Below, in pieces: positions 25,601 to 37,600 of a DNA stretch of 64,000 bases. The stretch is from positions 8,432,001 through 8,496,000 of the forward strand of contig OU612073.1 in assembly GCA_914767715.1 (NCBI GenBank), read 5' to 3'. This DNA comes from Membranipora membranacea. Lineage: Eukaryota; Bryozoa; Gymnolaemata; Cheilostomatida; Membraniporidae. Under the pieces are notes generated by a model. It was not told the DNA's origin. It did not search any database and saw only the letters and a list, made by a program, of their open reading frames with translations. Positions within the stretch are counted from its first letter, which is position 1. Every line of letters begins with the position of its first letter. Made by a program: the position numbers and the translations under genes.

Positions 25601-28600
25601 TGATAGTGGCCCACCAGTTATCATTGTTCGTATTATTCTTGAGACCATACACATCTTGTTGATCCTATGGATTTCTGACAGTATGCTGACTTTCAGACCT
25701 TGTTTTGACCATTAGATATGCGACTATCGACTAACGCAACAAACGTAGCAGATAAATAGTGGCTGCAACTATTCTCATTTAGATAAAAACCATTTCGGCA
25801 TTTACTGAAGGATCAAAAAGTTTCATGGCGTCATTATTATTATTGCAACCTTACAAACCAGTTGCCACTCAATCGATGATTACCAGTCAACTTCCTTTTA
25901 CAGATTTCTACAAGCTTTATGACTTTAGTCCAATTGAATACCTGCGAGAGCATGAAGCCCAATTCTTTAACAGGCTGGCTAGTGACCTCAAACAGGGTTC
26001 TTCCTTATTACTGAAGATGCTAGCTGATGATGAAGCAACATGCCGATTCCCCGATGACGGTAGGCTGACATGTGCATGAAATTATAGTTATGGTTTCAGC
26101 TAGTCCAAGTGCTCAGAAGGCTCCGATGCGAACAACCCAATGTTGGTGATTGATAATGTAATGCCACTAACTCGCATTGGATCCGTCGGAGCACTTAGAC
26201 TAGGTTTCAGCCAGAACTTGCAAGTTTGATTCAGGATCCTGTTTTAAAGACTTCCGGTTACTGATCAAAATATGGTCAGCCTTGCAGAGTTAAACAGCAA
26301 GTCTGTTGTGAATAAAATCCAAAACTCTAGTAGAGACTTGTGTGCAGATTTCTTTCTTTTTTTAAAAAACAGTGACAAATGAGAGATTTTTCCTGCTTGA
26401 TATTGTTGAGTCATTAGGATCATGTATTGATTTTTTCATGGCGAAAATAAAATTTCTGGCTGCATTTTTTGATAGAGGGAAAAAGAACCACCTTCAAAAC
26501 TGCACTGTGGAACTTCCTCATCACCCAAGTACTTGGGGTAGACGAAGCAGTAGAGATAGGCAACAGGTATGAGATCACAAGAGTTGTCGAGTATCCACAA
26601 AACATCACACTCGGAGAAAGAGTTCTGTACTTACATAACAATAAAATAGTGCAGAATTTGACGCTGACTGGTCCCTACAATAATATCATCAGTGAACTGG
26701 CAGGGATATTAGGGACGGATCTACTGAAGTGTGGAAAAGATCTGTATTCTGAAGACTGTTTCGACCTTATCAGAGACATCTTAGACGTTGATTTCACCGA
26801 CTGTAAGTTGTCAAGAAGACTTTTGATTTTTTTTATGTGCATGCATGCTCAAAAAATTTAATTTCTAGTATTGCTTGACTCGCTAGGCCATCGTTAACAT
26901 AATAGTTTTCAAGAAAGCTATAAATATATATAATTTTCTATTTCCGTGTTTCCAGTTATAGCAAACCCTCCTGATGAATACTCGTGCCTGGAAAACTTCT
27001 GCACGGAAGATGTTTCTGGTGGTATCGACTTAAATCAGGGTGCTAGTACCAGAGACTGCGTTGCAGAAGTGGCAGGCGCATTTAGGACCTGGAAAACGGT
27101 TATCCAACAGCTGCTCGTATGTGTAGAGACAGGACTGGTGTCTTCTAATCTTTGTGGGTGGATAACCGCATCTGCAGATTTAGTCAACCAGAACATCGAT
27201 TATTTGAGCCCTGTTGATTGGCAGAACATAAGCATAACAGCCGCTGAATTTGACAGAAAGTACTTTCCTCTTATCTATGGAGCACAAGGTATCTATCCAT
27301 AGAAATTTTATCTATGATGGGACACGTCTCGCTCTCCCCATTGAACATATGTTATGTACTTATTCTGACCGTAAAAAACTAACGATGCAGACAAAATTAA
27401 TAACTGTATCGCCCCGCTTCAGTGGCTTCTGTATTGTGTTTCATCTCACAGATACATGAACGGAAGTATTTATGGCAGACCATTAATTTGGAACCGTAGA
27501 TGGAAATGCTGAGTAACAGTTACACTAGGACTTTCTCTTTTTTTCAAACAGTTTGTTCTTATATCAATATAGCACTTGTTCTGGATCGATGAACCTGTTT
27601 CTATATTTGTGCAATCAATCTTGATATTTTTGAGATGTAAATACTTTAATCTTTTTTAGAAAAGAAATTTGTCAGAGAGTGGGCTCGTCTGAAATATGGA
27701 TTGTTCAACGAAAATCCATCATCAACTGAGAATGCATTTTACAATGGCTTTGGAAATAGACCTATTCCTGTTGGGTAAGTTTGTGGGCAATAATTTCACC
27801 TAATCAGATCAATGATGTTTTGCCTCAAATTTTTGACTTCAAAAAGTAGCTCAATCCTCTGTTAACTCTCATTTTCACATAAAAACTATTTATCGTAACT
27901 TTTTATACTACAAATACTCATTTTGGGTTCGGGTCTCAAAGGCTGTCCTCAGATTATGTTAGTAAACGGTTTATCAAGGGTAAACCTGTCCATAATTGAC
28001 ATATCTGCTAGTAATGTTGAAAAAATTTGTAGCAAGCTCGGACTGATAGACACCGCAATCTGCCTAGTCTCAAAAATATACCTGTAAATCCTGTCCGACA
28101 TGTAAAATTTAAATCTGTCTTGACCATGGAATGATTTCTTTTTTCTATGCCAGAATCAATTTGTAACATAGATCAGTTACCTTCAAAGTCACTTAGTGAT
28201 TATTGTTTTTGTAGTTTTGTCTACTGTCTATAACATATAAATTTCCTGCCCAATAAAATCAGGGGCATCATTGCATCATTGTAACAAAATTGGCTCTGGA
28301 TAATTAATATATTTTTTGCGTTCTCAGAAAATATTATTGAAAGAAAAAGGATTTTTCTGCTGCCTGTTCGCAGGCCTTTAAGATGCTGCTGAATAAAATG
28401 GGACAGTCCTGGCAGCAAGGAAGGTGGGATCCCACCCTCCCTGCTGTCAGTACCCCAAAAATTGACATCACACGCTTGAAAGTTGAGAAACCATAGGCAC
28501 AACATACAAGAATGTCATCTCTTAGCCTGTCTTGACAAGCTTTGTCCGGTGGTGGCTCGAACAAAGCTGGTCAAGACAGGCTAGTTGTGTCTATGTGAGG

Positions 28601-31600
28601 ATCTTTTAATCTCAAAGTCACAACAATTTAAGCTTTTAACCGAAATCCAAAACTAAAGGTCTATTCTCACAGTCACTGATTAAGGGTTCCTCTCAAACAT
28701 TCATTCTCATTTTTCGCACTTGAAATTTTCTTTCCAAGTTTTGCCCTCATTTTCGACACACTTTGCATACTAGGATTTTTGGTCCTCTAAGATGGGCCAA
28801 ACTTGAATTTAAATTCTGCTGTTTCTGTACTTCTATAGATGCCCTGAGAATGCTCATGGGAAAATGTCTGATGCCAATGATCCAACCAAAGGTTGTAAAG
28901 TTGACGAGACCACTGGACTCCCAATAAATTGTGTATTTGAGCTTTATCCATACAGACAACAAAGAGCTTCTCTTATGTATGCTGAACATCTACCATCGGT
29001 ATGTCTACAGTTGGATTCTACGTTCTCTTTGTTAATTCCTAGATAAACTGAGCAAGATTCTTTTCAGTTATCAATTATTCACAAACCTTCATTTGTAGGC
29101 TAGATGACATTCTTCATGTACTTTCACTGAACTTCTCAATGCATGCCTATGGTGGATATTTCCTGTATGCTTTAGTTTATTATACGAGCTAGTTTCAGCT
29201 TTGAAATCCTGATTTTGAGTAGAACAAGTTTTTTCCCTCTGTGGTGGCAGAGTGATATTGCGAATGTTGGGTATGGGTAGCATTTTTAAGGCTACCAAAA
29301 GACCAAAGCAATATGTTTAGTCTATGGCAGACAGTTCTGCAGTAATTTGCAATATGAAAACGTCATAGCACTTCTCGGTAAAAATTATGTGTAGCAGATA
29401 GAAGTGGTAGCTTATTGAGCTTGAACAACACATGATTTATAAATAATACTGATACTGTACAAACATCGCATACTACTGAAGAACTAGCTGCCAGACTTCA
29501 TACTGTTTATATCTGGGAGCACATTGGACTTGGAAAAAGTTTTTTGTGCCCTTGGAGCGCGCTCTATGCAGTGACGACTTCGGCGGTCGGTGCGCACGGG
29601 CACTTCCCGATTGGAGGCGGCTGCCGAGCAGTGTGTTGAGACTCCGTCAACGAGACGATTGCAACGTACCGTTCGGACAGCGCCTGAAAGCAACAGTCGG
29701 CGCGCGCCAAAGCGTTCGGCAGAGGTTGGGCCATGGAAAATTTATACGTGCCTTCGGCTTTGGTCAAAATATTGTCTACGTAGCATCATCCCTATAAGCA
29801 GTTGGGGTAAGAATATCTCTCTCCCAATGCCACCACATTCAGGTTATTTTTTATCATCCGGTAGGTGACCCGGTTTTGCGAAAATGATGCACTCTCAGGA
29901 AACATATTTGATAGAGATCGAGGACTGAATCATCATAGAGCATCACCGAATAAACACAACACAGAGTGCAACGAGACAAGTGCATGGGAAATCTTCTCCA
30001 GGCATTCAGATTTCAGTGAGTAAACCTTTACAAAATCGAGATTCAACAGTACAGTTGTTTATGTAAGTTGTTAGGGTTTTACCAAGTAGGCAGATTGTCT
30101 CGATTGAAACAGCAGAATAGCCACAAGACTTTTGAATTGGATGTCCACGTTCAATAGAAAGTCGCCAAAATCCTGCGACCGAGAAGTACAACTGAGGCTA
30201 TCATCCCAGACTCCAACTCATTTTAATTGGTAATGGTGTCAATGACATACAATTAAACCATGTTGTTACTGCTCAAAATCTTTATAAAACTACGTAAGAA
30301 TGCTGGTCCTGAATTTCGGTAAAGTATTTAGATCTTGGGCACTTAAAATACAATCTGCTCAACCACACAGCTATTGACATAAATGGAAAAATTAGTAACG
30401 AATACAATATTTGAAAAGTCTAAAGTACATTGTTATACATATATGAACAAATTCCACGGATGTTATACATAAGAGAGTGGTATATTAGCCTTGTGATGAA
30501 ATAATCATTCCGGGAGTCAGAGGTTTAAAATTTTACAATTTAGAAAAAGAATAAAATCTTGCTATTGATACACATACTGAAAATAAGTTGTGACAATTAA
30601 TGATTTTTGGTATCATCAAAGGATCGCTTAAAAGCCAAAGCTTAGCAAATAATCTGTTTGATAAATACTTCCAAATAATATGTCATAAAAATCCAGCGAG
30701 AGACTTATATATTAATCCTTTCCTCGCTTTGCACAAAATTCGGCGCTTGCAACTCGGGATATTCCCTTCTCACAAGAGGGTCAAGAAAATAGTCCACAAA
30801 CGAGAGCTTTGCATACTTTGGTAGCTCAAAATATGGCGAAATATATTCATCTTACTTTCTATGGAAATGCGATCACATATGGATATTCCTGATTTCAGTT
30901 GCACACCCAATGCCTGTCACCCGAACAATTCCTGAAACTATATTCACCCTAGTTCAGAGGGAGGTACAGAAAACACCAGCTATGTGTTTTGCCTTGGATA
31001 CTTCAGGATCTATGATTGTGAGTCTAATTTTGTTATCGACTGGCGAGTTAGTTCTCAATACTAAGTATTACATAAGAATTTGTGATGCTCATTTGAAGGG
31101 TGTTGTTAGTAGGGTCGTGAGCAAGTTGGTTTGAATATAATAAGCCTTTGGTCTTGGAAGGTGTAATGGGAGCCTTGAACCTACCAAAATGCTATGGACT
31201 TTTACTGAGTACCATCAGTCTTTGTTCCTTCACAGCAGAGTCTTAACTCACAAAAACGCTATGTTTGAACAATATGCCCATGTGGGTGACATCAATTAGT
31301 GAGCTACTGCAACAAGTTATCCCCCCATGATCTCAGAAAGTATAAAACAGTCGTTCTAGTCTATCTGCTTTACCATATAATCTTTGGAAATCATGTACAA
31401 TGATTTATAAATTCTAGCTTTGGAATTATCATTACTATTATTTCCTATACTTGCACCTTGCTCTTAAAGAAAATATAACAAACTCTCCAAATAAACAAGC
31501 GCAAGTAGCGCAAGCATTATTTTTCGTGTGTAACACGTGAGCTGATTGATTTGCTCTACTTCTAATTTGAATTTCTGCAACTGGATTTCCTCTATATCTG

Positions 31601-34600
31601 CTAATTTACGTTTTACGAAAAAGGGTGTTTGCTTTCGAGGAACAGAGATCATCATCTACGCATGCTATCTAATGTCAACATTGAATGCCTTCTGCTAATC
31701 TTATATTATTCACAGGGCTCAAGGATCGCAGCTCTATCTCAGTCTCTAAAAGCTCACATTTCAACATACCTACCCTATGGAGCAGCAGTCGGTATTGTTC
31801 AGTTCAGCAGTTCTGCTTCTACACTAGAGGAGATACGAGTGATTCAAAATGACATGGACAGAGATATTCTCGTTAATGCAGTGCCAACAAGTGCAGGCGG
31901 TGGCACAAGCATTGCAAGAGGCTTAACACAGTGCCAACAGGTGAAACTACGAAATGGTAGTGATAGACAGTAAAATGCTCAGAATGTCAAAACATTGTTG
32001 TGCAAGTACCTATGCATGCATCAACTCATATTAAAGTTGATTAATTACAGATCCAAAAAAACATTTGAAATCCTTGGAAAGTGCTCAAATACTGAACCTG
32101 AAAAAGCAAGATGTTCGCCCTTCACACAAATAGTTTCTTTTTATGAAAAACGATGTATTCCATTTCTGTTTTCAAATAGGAGTTAGAATCATTCACATCA
32201 GGAAAACCTGAAGGGACTTGTATTATACTACTCAGCGATGGTGAAGATTCCAATGGTGGTCAAGCGCTACCAAGTATCATTGATGCCGGCATTATAGTAG
32301 ATACTATCGCATTCGGGTAAGTGCTTCGCCGATTGAATGATCAGTGCACTGGTTAAACCTGGTCTCTTTTGTCACCGATTTTGGTCATTGGTCGTGATAG
32401 CTCAGCCTTATTTCAACGTTTCCGTGGTAATGATTTAAGGTCTTTCAGTTAAAAGATCAGGCTACGCAAAGACCAAAGCAGTATGCAGTCAGGCAGCTAG
32501 ATCTGCAGTAGTTACGCAATATTTTTACAATAAAAAAATTCAAATTACTTCTGGGTAAAAATTGTCCTCCCTGCTAATCCATGATGTACTCTATGTAATG
32601 CTATGGATGGGTAAGGGCTGCCCTTCCCTGTTAGATATGTATGCCCAATGTTGATCGGCCCTTAGCAGCCATGAGAAAACAAATATGGTGAATTAGCGAA
32701 ATAAGCACCTAATGTAGCTCAGTTGGTTAGAGCTATCCTTCAGCACAAATTTGTTCGAAACCCACTACAGTCCCCTTGCAAATAGGATATGTTGGGCGCC
32801 CAGGTTTCCTCTGACCTGCCTACAAACTGTGAGTAGGTTGTTCTTAAGTCTACAGTCAATGTTGAGTGATTTAACCAACATTCAAATTCTAAGCAAAAAC
32901 TTTCAATTGCGGGTATTACGTCAATCAGTTAAACAAGGAAGAAAATGAAACTTTTTTAATATGTAATTTTTGTTCACAACACATCATCATCTTTGAAGTG
33001 GAGAGAGATCTCTTGGGTACAGGTTCTGGGACCTATGTACTCATGCCGCACCCTATACCTCTGCCTGCCGGAAACCTGGATACTCTTTATGTCGAAGAGG
33101 CTGAGGGGTTTTGCTTTGCTGTGTGTGTACAAACACACACAGTGGACCTCCAGTATTTTCAATCCTGTTCCGCAATGACCTCGCCAGTGCGATGCGTGAT
33201 CCGTCAGCTTCATCGCTGTTATATGTTTTATAATTTCCTTTTGAATGTCTAGGCAGAACGCTGACAGTCTCCTCATCAGTATAGCAAATGCAACTGGAGG
33301 TAGAGTGTTTTTTAGCGGTGATACTTTGAGTCTCACACATATTCCTTTTGCTTTGCTGTCGTCATGCGGCCTCCAACTAACAAATGGGGCTGGATCAAAT
33401 ACACAGACGGTATGTATGTTTAACATTACATAAAGCGGACTTGAATATGTAAGTGCCTTGATGGTGAACAGGTGGAACTAGCGTAGTATCAATGTATTTA
33501 ACCTCGTAATATATTCATTACTAAAATACTCTTATCATTTTGATGGGCCCTTCCCATTGTTATGAGTGGAGGTCATAGGCCTAGACAGGACGCTATATGG
33601 AGCATTAGGATTGAGGCACTGTGACGTTACATTTTGGAATTGGTGTTATTAAGAACCAGGCTTTTTATTGATAACTCGATTAATATTGATCAGATTTTGA
33701 ATTTGAAAGTTGCAATAGATTTAATAGCTTGTTGTGAACAGTTGGATATTAGTTTTAAAACTAAAAATATTTTAAAGAGAAAACAACCTCACAAGATGAT
33801 GCTGATGCTGAACGTAAAGCATTTTCCAAACTCAAAATCTGATGAAAATTGATCGAGTTGTCAACAAAAATCCTGGATTATTGCCTGCTTATCAATTATA
33901 GCATCGTGGCTTCTACGCAATGCAATGCCATGCCATAATAGCACACCCATAATTAAGTGCCTCACTATTTAGCTGTAAGGTTTCTTGTCTAGGTTTATTA
34001 TTAAGTCTTAGGGTACATGATACACAGTTAAAACGGTGTGAGTTCCAAATAATCAATTTGTAAAATATTTATCCAAAAGATGTTAGTTAGACAGCTGACT
34101 GTTGATGAAGAAAGGATAGTTGAATGCTATCTGGATGACAGTGTCCGAGATACAGTAATAAGTGTTTCAGTTGATCAACAAATCAATGTAGTCATTTATA
34201 ATCGGGCTACAAACCAAATGCTGAACACCACACAGGACCCTGATAATGCTGGAAGAATTATTGCCTATGTCACAGATCCACAGGTTAGTTTCTCTTTGGC
34301 AGGTCATGCAACCTGGTGATTCTTTATCCATTACTTACATTAGCTAGGCGTCAAGGCACAAATGATTATTCCTGATTGACGACTCAGCCATCATATTGCG
34401 GTACAGCCAAATCTACCTTTATATATAATTATATACTTTTATTGGCATGAATCTCATTTGTCTAACATGTTTTTCAAAACAAGCAAAAAAAACTATAAAA
34501 AACGAAGAAATAGTTGGTCAGAAGTGGAGTAAAACAATTTAGACTGTAATTTGACTAGCAATTGGATACACAAGCAGTTCATCAACATATCGACATTTGA

Positions 34601-37600
34601 CATAAGAAGTTCTTGAGTCTAGAATAATGAATAATGTCTCAATAAGAAATAAAATTATATTTGTAAATGAAATTGCAATTACTCTTCTGGCTTATATGCA
34701 AAGCAATGACCAAATGGGACACGACCTGTGTTATATAATCTGACCCATATTTTGTTCCGGTTGTGAGCAGTCATCATGTCAGTGACAGCAGAATTTAAAT
34801 GTTTATAATTTGCTATTTTTTTCTGAGTTAGCGGGGGGGGGGGCATGCACCATGGGATAACACTAAATGCTTACCACTACCACCACATCATATAAGTGAC
34901 GAACCTGTCTTAAGCATAGACTTAGTATTAAGTGTATCCTCTCAAGATGATTTCGCAAGGACCGTGATCATACTTCTGTGTTTTTGATCATTATATAGAA
35001 CGCAATAGTCCACATAGTGCTTTCACCAATCACATCAAAGAGAAGCATTCGATCCACAGCTCCACAGGCCTCCGTCGTAGTTGTCGCCAGACCAGTATCA
35101 GGCAAAGAGCAGATAACAATAACCCCAAGTGTCAGCACTGCAAACATTGATTTCAGCATAACTAAGGAGGTAGGAGGTTGATATCACTTAGTACATACAG
35201 GTGTAATCTGAATAACAGTGGCAGTTTCTTATCTCCGTATGGCTACAGAAATTCTATGAAGGTGATGTAGTATGTTGATGAAAAGTTTAAAGGATTAAAT
35301 TCAAATTAAGCCTTTGCATCTTTATAGATAAAGTTTTATGTCAGCATAACCAAAGGAGCAGATCCAATAGGTGGGTTAGAAGTCAGAGTTTCGGTGAGTT
35401 ATCCAGATGAAGCCACTCCAGAGCTAGAACTGATATTAAGAGACACTGGTACAGGTATGCTTAGTAATTTTCACATATCCCCTAACATATCTACCTCATA
35501 TGGAGATAGCAGCAGGTTTGAGGCAGATCAAGTTTGGTCTGTTTGCCTGAAGTTGCCTGGTCACGCCGCAGTGGAGAGGGAGCAACTACGAATGCAAGCA
35601 AATGGATCAAACTTGATCTAGGTTTGAGGTAGAAGTTTTGTCACTTGATCAATATGAGAACTTTACATTCTTGATCAGTAACTAAGTTGTGTACGAAGTT
35701 TCTTGGTCTTATTTAGGACCTGACATACAGAAAGGTGATGGTGTCTACACAGGAGTTATGACCGCTAATCAGTTCAATGGAGACAACTACTACAGCTGGA
35801 GGGTGGGTGGTACACTGATATCTTTGATCATTTATGCTGTTCTATTCATCTGATAACTGAGAAGGCCTCAAATTAATCCCTAATTACTTCAAATATTTTA
35901 GAAAACCTGGTATGAAGGGAGTGTGTATTCTTCGTTTACTGTGGTTCATTATTTATTTTTCTATGACCCGCAAATTTTGACGTGACTTTTACATTGCTAT
36001 ATAAATGTGCAACAGGAAAATTATTATGTGGTAGTAGACTTTTCATATGATGTGAGGGAATATCTCTACAAATACATTTAGACTGTTTTGACATTACTTG
36101 CAATCAAGGTGACTCTGCTGCCATTCGCTGTGATAAAAACCTTATTTCTTCATCTAACGTGAACACTGTGTAGTTTTTATTTAGAGTGTCATCTCTGGTG
36201 TTCCACAATACTCATCTTTTGATGAAGTGTGCCTCAGCTGTGATGATACTTCTGAGGAGAAAGAAAACTTAACTGCAATAACTCGCTCAATTGATGGTAA
36301 GTGTTTGGGAAAGTATTTTTGGACTGAAAATTATAAGATTAGACCTTACAACACAACTGGGATGCAGGTACATCATGTCCTCAAATTTTCCTGCGATGAA
36401 ATAATAATCAAAATCCTTGATTCAGTTATAATTGCATTGCTTTATGGCTAAGCAACTTATTTTTTCTTATAAAAATGGAGAAAAATGTAGTAGGCCAATT
36501 CCAAATTACTACTATTTTGACGATGGCGTGCTTAAAATATAAGCTTATGACAAGGTTATATTCATGTATATCTATCTTCCAGGTGGTCTGTTGATAGTTA
36601 ATAACTGGGTTCTGCCATCTACTGATGAGGTAGCACCTGAAACTGTGCGAGACCTGCGTCTGTTGGCAGCTGTTCCAGGCTCAGGAGAATTCATCGTTGG
36701 CTGGACAGCTCCTGGTGATGATCCAGGATTTGGAACGGGTAAGGCTCATGTAGTCTGAACCACAGATGAAAAGAACCATACCAACATATACCTTTGTACA
36801 TACTAATTGTGGTTTAGAGCGCTGGTAACAATTGTCCCTCATCTAAATTGCAACAAATATTATTGTCTTTTTAATATAGCAATCTTCATTTTCTAAGCAA
36901 AACCCAATTACCTATTTGGTAGCACCCGTTGCCCGGACAAGACTGATAATTGCATATGTTTGAGTTGAGGTTCCATCTGACAACTGTGGTAATTTCTGTC
37001 GATTGTCACATTGACACATGCCAACACACTATGCACTTTTTTAGTTTCAAAATTTGAGATAGCAATCAGCACGGACATTGACTCGATACCCACTGTGCCA
37101 AACTACGTAATTGACAACATGGCGGCTGATACGAACTACACAGTTGATGAGGATGTCCAATTCAGACTCGATACAGGTATATATTGTCACAATCAAATTC
37201 TTCACTGTGTCTTTTTGATTAATTTTGCAAGTGAATGCTTCTCCAATTAAAAAATCTTAATGATTGCAAAACTAAAAATGGTTGGATTCATCATGATTGT
37301 TTTACCCAGACCTGAAGGTGTGTGAAAGTAGGTGAATCCGAAACAGGCCTCACATATGACTACACTGAATATTTTCAAATGAGCCAGCATGCTTTTATTT
37401 CAACCCTAAGAAATCCTGATCCTATAATCTTTATGCTTGACCTTTTTGAAGACACTCTTGAAAACTTAGTCTCAAATGGAAGAAAGCGCAGAGAAGTGCA
37501 GAACAATACTCGCTCGCTGTATTATATGAGGCTGAGATCGGCTGATAGTAACGACAACACAGCAGATTGGTCCAATGCTCTCTCACTATCCTACCTCAAT

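Noticed and set aside
25904-26059. Possibility that this exon belongs to a different nested gene
   Set aside because: Its phase-1 borders fit both neighbours exactly and no start or stop is needed, so a CLCA exon is the simpler reading.
32702-32780. Possible tRNA gene
   Set aside because: A and B boxes are good, but the acceptor stem does not close and the sequence continues into a SINE-like body.
33634-33852. 72-codon plus-strand frame in a CLCA intron
   Set aside because: Low-complexity lysine/asparagine-rich peptide with no splice sites in phase with the flanking exons.
34968-35159. Minus-strand frame beginning with a signal-peptide-like MLKSMFAVLTLGVIVICSLP
   Set aside because: It overlaps the plus-strand CLCA exon 34999-35169, which fits both neighbouring exons in phase and pattern; no partner exons are seen on the minus strand.
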